From CBDFGT01 sp965247225 (GTDB lineage Bacteria > Pseudomonadota > Alphaproteobacteria > Rhizobiales > Rhizobiaceae): a stretch of DNA of 64,000 bases. This document shows, piece by piece, positions 45,993-54,260 of this stretch; positions within the stretch are counted from its first letter, which is position 1; each line of letters begins with the position of its first letter. Both the position numbers and the translations under genes were made by a program. The notes under the pieces are model-generated. The model had not been told where the DNA came from. It was given only the letters and a program-made list of their open reading frames with translations, and did not search any database. The stretch is taken from the NCBI GenBank assembly GCA_965247225.1, contig CBDFGT010000039.1, positions 62,001 through 126,000 on the forward strand, read 5' to 3'.

Positions 45993-46633
45993 CCTTGAAG
46001 CCGGGTGCGGTGCTTTCTGCGCCGTGCCGTGCAAGCACATTGCGATCTTTCCGCTTGCGGAGAATACGACCCCGATGTGTTGCATTGCCCTCAAAATGTG
46101 CTTTTCCATGCACAGAGCGCATTTTGTTGCAAGGACGCGAACCTTTCCGTCAGCCGCAAGCCTGTAATGTCCTCCACATCGAGACACATGGCATAGACCA
46201 CTTGCGCTGCGTCCACCGTCCCGTCAAGACGTTGTGTATTGTCCGCATGAACGACGCAGCACAGCATGTCCGGCATGGTCTTTCCCTTTGCGGTAATTAC
46301 TATCAATGATTGCAGAATATTACTTTGAAATTACATACTGAAACAACGTTCTTATGTAAGCTTATTCAAACGCTGATAATTTAAACTATTGCTGAAATGG
46401 TCAACCAACGCTGAAATTGATCTTGCGGATTTGTCATGATCGTCAAGACGGTTTTGATATCTTGCGGACTCGTGACGGACCATTTCCCGTGATCGCAATC
46501 TTTTATATGAAAACTTTCAAAAGAGCGTTGATTTTTCGTTTACAGCAAAGGTAATTCTGCTCATATAACGCAACGTGAAGGTTGAGTTTACCTTCAAACA
46601 AATTGTTATAACACAACTTTCATCTTTTGAAGG
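45993..46633. other. Intergenic region (about 640 bases), strongly AT-rich after 46300
   Basis: No supported gene. The second half is AT-rich and carries a 7-bp hairpin or operator, TGAAGGT / ACCTTCA, at 46576-46596, 38 bases before the GGDEF gene. It probably holds the promoter of that gene. A shift in base composition from the catabolic operon is visible by eye. Confidence 0.5.
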
Positions 46634-47740
46634 GTGCCGGAATTGCCTGGACTTGTGCGAAATAGACCTGCTTCAAACCCTGAATTTGGAATTGCCGTGA
46701 TGCGTCGCATGACCCAGCTTGGCGTGGCTGTCATACCCCAGAATTTCGAGGTTTTCTACGCCGCCATGAGCGGGAGCCATCACGAGCTTGCCAGGGATCT
46801 CAAGGAGCTTGGCAACGCACCGCTGCAAAACGAGATAGACAAGTTGGCAAACAGATATTTTGCTGACCGTCTTCAAAACCGTGTTGCCGGGATTACCCAC
46901 AACAAGCTCAATGATATCCTGCAAAGGTTGCAGACTTTCCTTGAAAGCGAAACCAATGATCTGACAAAATACTCTGAGGTTGTATCAAAAGCATCGCGAG
47001 AATTTGAAATGGCCAGCAAGAAAGATGTTGGCCTGAGCGGAAATCCTTTGCTTCTGGTCATGCGTCTTCTTCTGGAATCCACCTCCGCCCGATCCGGCGA
47101 GACAGAGGTTCTGAGCAGCAAAATCAATCATGAAGCCAATGAACTGGAAAATACGCGCAAGGAACTGGAGACTTTCCGCTGCCTTGCAAACACAGATTAT
47201 GTGACACAGCTCCTCAACCGGCGCAGCTTTGATGAGGAATTGCAAAAAATCTACACGGGTGGCAACGCAGGAACGGCTGGCCTTTTGCTGCTCGATATCG
47301 ATCATTTCAAAATGTTCAATGACACACATGGCCATCCTGTCGGAGACGTTATCCTGAAGCGGGTTGCCGAAACGATCAAAGCCAATATCAGGCCCGATAT
47401 GATTGCGGCCCGCGTGGGGGGTGAAGAATTTGCGATCATTGCACGCGATATTGAAACCGGCGTTTTTGAACTTCTGGCCGAACGGATCAGAAAAGCCGTT
47501 GAAAACCTGGAAAATATTGACCGCAAGACCGGCAAGGATTTTGGGCAGGTGACGATTTCCAGCGGCATTTGTATGGCCGCAGATGCGAATAACGGACCGG
47601 CGCTCTACAGGCAGACTGACGAAATGCTGTATCGCTCCAAAGGAAACGGACGCAATTGCACTTCGGTTTTCAAGAGACAAACAGTCAAGCCGGATATGGA
47701 CAGCCTTCATTACAGTGGCCGCTATTTTCGCCAGCCGTGA
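46634..47740 (+). CDS. GGDEF-domain diguanylate cyclase
   Basis: A 368-residue protein that should make cyclic di-GMP. The first 190 residues are helical with no recognised sensor domain and no membrane segment. The GGDEF domain spans about 190-350 with the intact active-site GGEEF near residue 266, DIDHFKMFNDTHGHPVGD, and the segment TDEMLYRSKGNGRN. No RxxD inhibitory site was noticed before GGEEF and there is no EAL domain. The start is uncertain: GTG 46634 sits too close to AAGG, TTG 46643 is better spaced, and ATG 46700 is also possible. Confidence 0.88.
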   Translation: MPELPGLVRNRPASNPEFGIAVMRRMTQLGVAVIPQNFEVFYAAMSGSHHELARDLKELGNAPLQNEIDKLANRYFADRLQNRVAGITHNKLNDILQRLQTFLESETNDLTKYSEVVSKASREFEMASKKDVGLSGNPLLLVMRLLLESTSARSGETEVLSSKINHEANELENTRKELETFRCLANTDYVTQLLNRRSFDEELQKIYTGGNAGTAGLLLLDIDHFKMFNDTHGHPVGDVILKRVAETIKANIRPDMIAARVGGEEFAIIARDIETGVFELLAERIRKAVENLENIDRKTGKDFGQVTISSGICMAADANNGPALYRQTDEMLYRSKGNGRNCTSVFKRQTVKPDMDSLHYSGRYFRQP

Positions 47741-47743
47741 TCC

Positions 47744-47780
47744 GGGTGTGTCGTCAATGATAGATCTGGCGTGGTGCAAG
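47744..47780. repeat. Solo terminus of the MITE-like element
   Basis: GGGTGTGTCGTCAATGATAGATCTGGCGTGG closely follows the terminal repeat of the element at 18429-18693 (right end read inward). No matching opposite end was found nearby, so this is a relic. It lies directly after the GGDEF stop. Confidence 0.5.
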
Positions 47781-47914
47781 ACCGATTGGCCTTGCGGGAT
47801 TTCTGCATGACTGACGTTACCTTATGAACACCGGGAGACATGCACTGAAACGCCACACCGGCAGGGTGAGCGTTTCAGCCCCTTGAGAGACCTTCCGGTC
47901 CGGCGTGTCACGCA

Positions 47915-49042
47915 TCAAAGCAGGCCACGTGCAGCAAGATTGCGCATCAGTTGCGAGACGCCGAAAGTCCAGGGTGCGCATTGTGTGGAGAGTTTGACTG
48001 TGTTGGTCAGGCTGCCCAGATCTGCATTGGCAATGGTCACGCGGTCACCGATCTTGTGGGTAAATCCCTCGCCTTTCACATCACGGTCCTCGACGGGAGC
48101 AAAGAGGGTGCCCATAAACAGCATCAGGCCGTCAGGATATTGATGATGACGGCCAATCGTCTGGGCGACCAGATCCAGCGGATCGCGGCTGATCTCGGCC
48201 ATGGAGCTTGCCCCTTTCAGGGTAAAACCGTCAAGACCTTCAATCCACAGATCGAGTCCCGCATTGCGCACTGTGTCTATTGTATACGTCGCATCAAACA
48301 GACGTATGAAGGGACCGATGGAACAGGATGCATTATTGTCCTTGGCCTTGCCCAGCAGCAATGCCGACCGCCCCTCGATATCGCGCAGGTTGACATCATT
48401 GCCCAGCGTTGCGCCCCTGACCCTGCCCCGGCTGTCGACCGCCAGAACGATTTCCGGTTCCGGGTTATTCCACCTTGAAGCAGGGTGCAGGCCGACATCG
48501 GCATTATGGCCGACCGAAGACATGATCTGCCCCTTGGTGAACACCTCGGCATCAGGGCCGATGCCAACTTCCAGATATTGCGACCAGACACCCTCCTCGA
48601 TCAGTGCTACCTTGACCCTTGCCGCTTCCGGCGAACCTGCCTTGAGATTTTTCAGGCTGTCGCCGATAATGGCTGTGACCTTTTCCCGCATTTTCAGTGC
48701 CAGGGCAGGGTTTCCCGCAGCCTTTTCCTCAATGACCCGTTCAATCATGGAGCGGGCGAATGTAACCCCGCAGGCCTTGATCGCCTGAAGGTCGCACGGT
48801 GCCAGCAGTTTGCCACTTTCGCCCAGAATCTGCTCAACCGGACCAAGCGGCTTGCCTTCATTGGCCTCAAGCCATTCCAGCGGATCATCCCTTTCCAGAA
48901 GATCCCGCACGGTGGCAACCGTCCTGCATGTTACGTCGAAAACGATGCCATTGCGCACTGCGACCACAAGCGGCCCGGAAACCTGTTCGTCCCATAGGCG
49001 GCCAACGAATGTACCCTGTTTCGGAAATTGGAACATGCGCAT
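47915..49042 (-). CDS. Fumarylacetoacetate-hydrolase-family protein (keto-deoxy-sugar-acid dehydratase type)
   Basis: A 375-residue member of the FAH superfamily. A divergent N-terminal third is followed by the FAH domain with GVTFARSMIERVIEE, a metal-site segment NNPEPEIVLAVDSRG, and GNDVNLRDIEGRSALLLGKAKD. Length and motifs resemble rhizobial and Caulobacter 2-keto-3-deoxy-pentonate dehydratases rather than true fumarylacetoacetase; that assignment is inference. The ATG at 49042 has AGGGAGAAAACC just before it. It stands alone between the GGDEF gene and a divergent membrane protein. Confidence 0.85.
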   Translation of the reverse strand: MRMFQFPKQGTFVGRLWDEQVSGPLVVAVRNGIVFDVTCRTVATVRDLLERDDPLEWLEANEGKPLGPVEQILGESGKLLAPCDLQAIKACGVTFARSMIERVIEEKAAGNPALALKMREKVTAIIGDSLKNLKAGSPEAARVKVALIEEGVWSQYLEVGIGPDAEVFTKGQIMSSVGHNADVGLHPASRWNNPEPEIVLAVDSRGRVRGATLGNDVNLRDIEGRSALLLGKAKDNNASCSIGPFIRLFDATYTIDTVRNAGLDLWIEGLDGFTLKGASSMAEISRDPLDLVAQTIGRHHQYPDGLMLFMGTLFAPVEDRDVKGEGFTHKIGDRVTIANADLGSLTNTVKLSTQCAPWTFGVSQLMRNLAARGLL

Positions 49043-49148
49043 GGTTTTCTCCCTTGTGACCGCCTTGCACTGCTGTGATCTGTAACACTGCAATGTCTTT
49101 TTCTATTTGTCAGGTTCCCTGAATAGTTTCTTGCCTGTTCGAGGTCCG

Positions 49149-49562
49149 ATGACAGCCAGTACCCTGCCCATTTTCATGCCACCGGGCAATATCCTGATCC
49201 TGGGATCCGCGGTTTTTCTGATCAAGCACCTGCTCGCCGATTTCATTCTGCAAAACCGGTGGATGGCTTATGGCAAGGTGCAAAAGCAGGGCTGGCTGCT
49301 GCCGATGGTGGCCCATGTGAGCGTGCACGGCATGATGACAGCGCTCATTCTCCTGCCATTTGCACCGGACCTTTTCTGGCTGGCCGGTATCGACATGCTG
49401 GCGCATTTCCTCATCGACAAAGGCAAGACCATGTTATCCAGTCTCTTCAAAACAGATCCCGGCACAGCCCTGTTCTGGTGGCTGGTTGGGGTGGACCAGA
49501 CCCTGCACCACGCAACGCATCTGGCCATTGTTGTGATGATGGCAAACCGGTTTGCGGGATGA
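49149..49562 (+). CDS. DUF3307-like small membrane protein
   Basis: A 137-residue protein with about four hydrophobic segments and conserved polar residues typical of DUF3307: LLADFILQNRWMAYGK, HVSVHG, HFLIDKGK and DQTLHHATH. The His/Asp pattern inside membrane segments hints at metal binding, but no function is established. GAGG lies four bases before the ATG at 49149. It is convergent with the ThuA-like gene. Confidence 0.75.
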   Translation: MTASTLPIFMPPGNILILGSAVFLIKHLLADFILQNRWMAYGKVQKQGWLLPMVAHVSVHGMMTALILLPFAPDLFWLAGIDMLAHFLIDKGKTMLSSLFKTDPGTALFWWLVGVDQTLHHATHLAIVVMMANRFAG

Positions 49563-49610
49563 GGCACACCGGTCTGCGCAGAATGCCACCGCAACCTGTG
49601 ACATTCCGCC

Positions 49611-50258
49611 TTACCGGGCTGCCCAGAGCGCACCGCGCTCGAAAATGGTTTTCATTTCCGGCACATCGAATTCGTCCGCCGTGTGGCCGAGGGCGGAATA
49701 GAACACGCGGCCCTTGCCATAATGTTTCTTCCAGACGACCGGCATGACAACACCCTTGATGAAATCCAGATGTTCGCCCGAAAAAATTGTCGTGGCCAGG
49801 ATCTGGTTGGCGGGATCACAATGCATGTAATATTGTTCCGAACGGTAATCGAAATCAGCGATACCCTGCATGACCGGATCATCCTGGACGGTGATGTGGA
49901 TTCGGTAATCGATGATATTGCCGGGATGGGACACCCACTGGCCGCCTGTCATGAACTGGTACTCCGTTTCCTTGCGGAAACTGTCACACATGGTGCCGTG
50001 GAAGCCGGCCAGACCCACGCCGCCCCTGACCGCAGCCGTGAGATTTTCCAGTTCTTCCTTTTGAATTTCCGACATGGTGATGACGGGAACAATCAGGTTC
50101 AGCCTGTCGAGATCCGGATCGGCGAAAGCCGCCGTTGATGTGGCAACCGCTACCTCAAAGCCGTGTTTTTCCAGAATTTCACGCACGATACCGGCACTGC
50201 GCTCCGGTGTGTGGCCTTCCCAGCCACCCCAGACGATCAGGGCTTTCCTGTTGGTCAT
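49611..50258 (-). CDS. ThuA-family protein
   Basis: A 215-residue glutamine-amidotransferase-like protein of the ThuA family, with WGGWEGHTPE at residues 10-19, LVPVITMS, GVGLAGFHGTMCDSF and GKGRVFYSALGHTADEF. ThuA accompanies ThuB (a Gfo/Idh/MocA protein) in rhizobial disaccharide use, and the family has been linked to processing of 3-keto-glycosides (family knowledge). Here too it follows a Gfo/Idh/MocA gene by 69 bases in one operon. Confidence 0.92.
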   Translation of the reverse strand: MTNRKALIVWGGWEGHTPERSAGIVREILEKHGFEVAVATSTAAFADPDLDRLNLIVPVITMSEIQKEELENLTAAVRGGVGLAGFHGTMCDSFRKETEYQFMTGGQWVSHPGNIIDYRIHITVQDDPVMQGIADFDYRSEQYYMHCDPANQILATTIFSGEHLDFIKGVVMPVVWKKHYGKGRVFYSALGHTADEFDVPEMKTIFERGALWAAR

Positions 50259-50327
50259 GTCTCTTCCTTCACACTTTATACAAGGACAGTTGCCTTGCAG
50301 AAACAGCTTTTACGGGGCGAATGGATG

Positions 50328-51425
50328 TCAATCCAGCGTACCGGATGGCAAATCCGGCAGCAACATGGCGGGTCTGGCACAGGTGGTTTTCAGCTTGACC
50401 TTCTGGCCCAGATCAGCCGAGACCAGTATGCTCTCCATGATTTCCAGCACATGCAGCGACAGTTCCATGCCCGCGCGGTGCGGACGGTTGCCGAGGATGG
50501 CCTGTGCCATGTCGGCAAGGCCCAGGCTGCGGTAATTGCCGTCGCCATAATGATGGGTCTGATCGACAATGGTCCAGTCCCCGTTCCTTTCGGCCACTTC
50601 TATCCTGCCGCCAAACTGGTTGGGATCTGATACCAGCATGGAGCCTGCCGAGCCGTAGATCTCGATATGGTTGTGGGCATGTTTCCAGACATCGAAACTG
50701 GTGGTGATGGTGATGGCCGCACCATTGGCAAAATCGATGATACCGGAAATATGGGTCGGCACCTCAACCCTGACAGTCTGGCCCGCACGCGCTCCAGACC
50801 CGATTGTGCGGGTTGGATAAGACGTTCTGGCAGCGCCGACAACGGAGACAGCCGGCCCCAGCATATTGACAAGGCAGGTGATGTAATAGGGGCCCATATC
50901 CAGAAGCGGACCACCACCGGCCTGATAATAGAAATCGGGATCGGGATGCCAGAGTTCATGACCCGGCACCTGCATGAAGCAGGTACCGGCCAGAACTTTT
51001 CCAATCATTTCACTGTCTATGACATGGCGGGCCGTCTGGTGTGCCGCACCCAGAAATGTGTCCGGCGCACAGCCAACCCGAAGACCGGCCTTCGAGGCGG
51101 CTTCCACCAGTTTCAGCCCTTCCACAAGCTTCACGGCCAGCGGCTTTTCCGAATAGACATGCTTGCCATGGGCAATAGCCTGAAGGCCGACATTGACATG
51201 GTGCTGCGGTGTGGTGAGGTTGAGAACAAGGCCAATGCGCGGATCGGCAAGCAGTGCCGCGACGCTCAGGGACTCGACGCCATGGGCAGAAGCCTTGGCA
51301 TCGGCCGCCTCCCTGTTGATATCGGAAACAGCGATGAGATCCAGAACCGGAAACTTTGGCGCATTGCCGAGATAGGCTTCCGAAATATTGCCGCAGCCAA
51401 TCATACCGACGCCGATTTTCTGCAT
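50328..51425 (-). CDS. Gfo/Idh/MocA-family oxidoreductase
   Basis: A 365-residue NAD(P)-dependent sugar oxidoreductase: Rossmann motif GMIGCGNISEAYL at residues 7-19, family motif YSEKPLAVKLVEG near residue 93 (catalytic Lys in EKP), and a C-terminal alpha/beta domain with the segment GGGPLLDMGPYYITCL near residue 170, matching the metal/substrate GxxxDxGxH-like region. With ThuA downstream and an Rbs-type importer upstream it probably oxidises an imported glycoside or sugar acid. Confidence 0.93.
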   Translation of the reverse strand: MQKIGVGMIGCGNISEAYLGNAPKFPVLDLIAVSDINREAADAKASAHGVESLSVAALLADPRIGLVLNLTTPQHHVNVGLQAIAHGKHVYSEKPLAVKLVEGLKLVEAASKAGLRVGCAPDTFLGAAHQTARHVIDSEMIGKVLAGTCFMQVPGHELWHPDPDFYYQAGGGPLLDMGPYYITCLVNMLGPAVSVVGAARTSYPTRTIGSGARAGQTVRVEVPTHISGIIDFANGAAITITTSFDVWKHAHNHIEIYGSAGSMLVSDPNQFGGRIEVAERNGDWTIVDQTHHYGDGNYRSLGLADMAQAILGNRPHRAGMELSLHVLEIMESILVSADLGQKVKLKTTCARPAMLLPDLPSGTLD

Positions 51426-51530
51426 GCTTTCCTCCAGGATACCTGATGATTTACGTATGTCAGACAGGCGTTTCTTGCAAGCGGTCCGGTATCGATTCCT
51501 GACAATTGGTAAAAATTTACCAGACCGCCA

Positions 51531-51863
51531 TCATGCCGGTTCATATTCACGGGCAGCAAAGACATGGTGGTGAACCTTGCCGGTAAACATTTTCAGGAGG
51601 TCGCCGGTTACCTCCCGGCTCTCGGCACGGAAGGGAGAATTGAGGGCGACATTGACAGCCGCCATATCAGGATAGCGGATAGCCAGCGCCATGGCATAGA
51701 CAGGTGCGCCTTCATCGCGCTCCAGACCATCCAGAACACGGACTTCCTGAGCTCCGGGAAACTGTGTCCACAGCGGAACAAGGCGGGTTTTGACAAAGGC
51801 GCGGAACTCTTCTTCCTTGCCTGCGTGGATTTCGCCTTCAAAAAGCGCATAGCGAATGATCAT
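51531..51863 (-). CDS. Small ferredoxin-fold (EthD/Dabb-like) protein
   Basis: A 110-residue protein starting MIIRYALFEGEIHAGKEEEF and containing RVLDGLERDEGAPVYAMALAIRYPDM, the pattern of dimeric alpha-beta-barrel (EthD/Dabb) proteins. These are usually accessory enzymes or mutarotase-like proteins. The ATG at 51863 is the family start; an open frame reaching 52028 runs through a tandem repeat and hairpin and is rejected. It sits between the receptor and the Gfo/Idh gene. Confidence 0.72.
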   Translation of the reverse strand: MIIRYALFEGEIHAGKEEEFRAFVKTRLVPLWTQFPGAQEVRVLDGLERDEGAPVYAMALAIRYPDMAAVNVALNSPFRAESREVTGDLLKMFTGKVHHHVFAAREYEPA

Positions 51864-51916
51864 GTTGAATATCTCGCAAGAAGACAGTCCGCCACGTGAA
51901 GAACACAGCAGCCTGT

Positions 51917-51951
51917 GGATGGACGGGTTGGGGATGGACGGGTTGGGGATG
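51917..51951. repeat. 15-bp tandem repeat, two and a third copies
   Basis: GGATGGACGGGTTGG occurs twice in tandem (51917-51931, 51932-51946), followed by GGATG. It lies between the receptor gene and the small EthD-like gene, in non-coding DNA. Copy number might vary between strains. Confidence 0.8.
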
Positions 51952-51957
51952 AAAGGC

Positions 51958-51981
51958 GGGGCGCAGCCTGTGCCGCGCCCC
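51958..51981 (-). terminator. Hairpin after the receptor gene
   Basis: GGGGCGC / GCGCCCC, a 7-bp stem with a 10-base loop, lies about 60 bases after the receptor stop on the minus strand. No T-run follows, so mRNA protection or partial termination is more likely than a hard stop. Confidence 0.5.
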
Positions 51982-52042
51982 TGATGTTTGTCATTTCTGA
52001 AAAGCCGGATTCCACTTTTCCCTGACAAACCTTTGAGGATGC

Positions 52043-53140
52043 TTATTTGCCCCAGATTTTCCTGTATTCATCGCGATAGCCGTTATCCGGATCGAAAGTG
52101 TTCTTTGGACCACCGTCGAACTCCACATTGGCTGCCGTGACCACATGGAGAGGTGACACATAGCCCGACCATGGCTGACCCGAAACGGCCCTGTTGAGTT
52201 CATCAACCAGTTGCCAGCCCTGAAGGTTCAGCGGCTCTGCAACCGTTACAGTCTGGTATTGCTTTGAGCGAATGCGCTGGTAGGCGCTTTCCGAACCATC
52301 GCCAGCGGCCACATTGACCGGCTTGCCATCACCGGCAATGCCCGCAGCAGACAGTGATGGACCCATGAAATCATAATAGAGATCGTTGATGGCCAGTGAG
52401 TGTGTCCACTTGTCACCATATTTCTGCAGCAGCGATGTTGTGAGCTGCGGCATACGCTGGGATGTTTCGGCGATCGGTGTGTCGACATATTCCAGAACGG
52501 TCCCGCCCAGATCCTCGATCTCCTTCTTCATGCGGTCAGCCTTGGCAATGGCAATGGCATAGGTGGAATCGGTGAAGATAATGACACCCGGCTTGCCGCC
52601 AGCATCAACATAGGCCCAGTTCGCTGCCGCTTTCGACACTTCCATGGCATCCGTGGTTACGTTTGCAAACACCCCGACATCCGGAACCGGGCCAACAGCC
52701 GGGGCCGCATGCCAGGAAACCATGGGAATGCCAGCCGCCTTTGCAGCATCCATCGCCGGCTTCTGTTCAACAGCATCGAAGCCGTTGATGATAATGCCAT
52801 CCGGGTTCAGCGCCATAGCCTGACCAAAGACCGCGGTGCGACCATCCAGAGAGCCTGCACCGTCGAGAACCGTTACAGTCCAGCCAATGGCAGCAGCTGC
52901 CTCATTGACGCCGTTGACGACACCCAGAATACCGCCATTCTTCATATCGCCCGCAAGGACGACAATTTTCTTGCCTTCCGCAGCCTTTGGACCTGTCGTC
53001 GGACCGTCCCACTTGTCAACCTTGCTGGCATATTTTTCGACAACAGCCTTTGCATCGGCCATCGGGTCGGCAAATGCCGGCATGCTTGTCATCAGGGCAA
53101 CTGCTGCGACGGTTGCCTTTATCATTGTTCTGCGTTTCAT
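52043..53140 (-). CDS. Sugar ABC transporter substrate-binding protein, RbsB-like
   Basis: A 365-residue periplasmic receptor with a signal peptide ending near residue 24 (PAFAD). An unusual acidic linker of about 35 residues precedes the type-I fold (KIVVLAGDMKNGGILGVVNGVNEAAAAIGW; PMVSWHAAPAVG; GKPGVIIFTD). It is longer than RbsB and fits a subgroup of rhizobial sugar receptors. It follows the permease by 29 bases. The ligand may be a sugar acid or glycoside, given the surrounding idonate/gluconate and ThuA genes. Confidence 0.92.
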   Translation of the reverse strand: MKRRTMIKATVAAVALMTSMPAFADPMADAKAVVEKYASKVDKWDGPTTGPKAAEGKKIVVLAGDMKNGGILGVVNGVNEAAAAIGWTVTVLDGAGSLDGRTAVFGQAMALNPDGIIINGFDAVEQKPAMDAAKAAGIPMVSWHAAPAVGPVPDVGVFANVTTDAMEVSKAAANWAYVDAGGKPGVIIFTDSTYAIAIAKADRMKKEIEDLGGTVLEYVDTPIAETSQRMPQLTTSLLQKYGDKWTHSLAINDLYYDFMGPSLSAAGIAGDGKPVNVAAGDGSESAYQRIRSKQYQTVTVAEPLNLQGWQLVDELNRAVSGQPWSGYVSPLHVVTAANVEFDGGPKNTFDPDNGYRDEYRKIWGK

Positions 53141-53169
53141 GCGCGTTCCTCCCTTGGATGATTGATGGA

Positions 53170-54240
53170 TCAGGAGCCCTTTACTCCCGTGTCGGGCGCT
53201 GATTTGGAAACAGGTGCTGCCCTGGAGGCCGCACCTCTTTTTCTCTGGGCATAGCCTGCAATGCCAATAGCCACGAGCAGGGTCATGCCGTTAAAAAGCG
53301 GCGTTACAAAGAACTGCCCGCCAAGCTGCTGGATCCCGGAAATGCCGACAGCCAGAATGATGACACCGATCAGGGTGCCCCAGACATTGACCCGGCCCGG
53401 CTTGATGGTTGTTGATCCCAAAAACGCTCCCACCAGCGCAGGCAGCAGATATTCCAGACCGACACTGGCCTGGCCGATTCGCAATTTGGACGCCAGCAGC
53501 ACACCGGTGAGAGCTGCCAGAAAACCGGATGACACAAAGGCACCGATGACAAACTTGCGCACCGGAATACCATTCAGGGCTGCCGCCTTCGGGTTGGCAC
53601 CAATGGCATAAAGATAGCGGCCAACGGGCGTATATTCGAGGACAACCCACATGATGATGGCAACGGCTGCAACGTAAAAACCGGTAATCGGCAGGCCAAA
53701 GACCATGGTTCCATTCAGTGCATAGAAACCGTCCGGCAATTGCCCGACAACCTGGCGGCCACCGGAATGCCACAGCGCCAGCGCATAAATGATGGTGCCG
53801 GTTCCAAGCGTTGCAATAAAGGAGTCAATTTTGGCCACCTCGACCAGAAGCCCGTTCAAAAACCCGGTCATGGTGCCAAGAACCAGCACGATCAGAACGG
53901 CAACCGGCCAAGGCACGCCATACATGGTTTGCAGCGAAATCGCCAGAATATGCCACAGAACAATGCCGTATCCGACCGTCAGGTCGATCCGGCCGGAAGC
54001 CATGGGAATCATGGCGGCCAGTGACAGAAGCGCAATAATGGCCTTGTCCGAAACGATGGACCGCAAGTTGAGCATGGTCGGGAATGTTGTCGGCAGAATG
54101 ACCGAAAAAAGAATGATCAACAGGACCGTCAGAATGACAAGACCATAGACCGGGATCAACCGGATGATCTTCTGTCCGGTTGACAGCCGTTCCAGCTCTG
54201 CCCTGGTCGGTTCCAGCGCCGTGGACTGAATGGATTGCAT
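53170..54240 (-). CDS. Sugar ABC transporter permease, RbsC-like
   Basis: A 356-residue BPD_transp_2 permease. The signature corresponding to GIDLSVGS reads GRIDLTVGYGI near residue 93, and the later ALVGAFLGSTTIKPG replaces the usual VIGGTSLSGG, marking a divergent branch. Eight or more hydrophobic segments are visible. The ATG at 54240 follows GGGAGCAAGACA; the frame is open to 54264. It pairs with the adjacent ATPase and receptor. Confidence 0.92.
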   Translation of the reverse strand: MQSIQSTALEPTRAELERLSTGQKIIRLIPVYGLVILTVLLIILFSVILPTTFPTMLNLRSIVSDKAIIALLSLAAMIPMASGRIDLTVGYGIVLWHILAISLQTMYGVPWPVAVLIVLVLGTMTGFLNGLLVEVAKIDSFIATLGTGTIIYALALWHSGGRQVVGQLPDGFYALNGTMVFGLPITGFYVAAVAIIMWVVLEYTPVGRYLYAIGANPKAAALNGIPVRKFVIGAFVSSGFLAALTGVLLASKLRIGQASVGLEYLLPALVGAFLGSTTIKPGRVNVWGTLIGVIILAVGISGIQQLGGQFFVTPLFNGMTLLVAIGIAGYAQRKRGAASRAAPVSKSAPDTGVKGS

Positions 54241-54260
54241 TGTCTTGCTCCCTTGTTTCC

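Noticed and set aside
42823..46122. A 1099-codon open frame on the minus strand
   Set aside because: It lies antisense to the receptor, ATPase and SDR genes, all of which have clear motifs. Its translation has no family signature; it is a by-product of GC-rich codon usage.
51864..52028. Upstream extension of the EthD-like protein
   Set aside because: It would translate a tandem repeat and a hairpin into a low-complexity peptide; the family start at 51863 is better.
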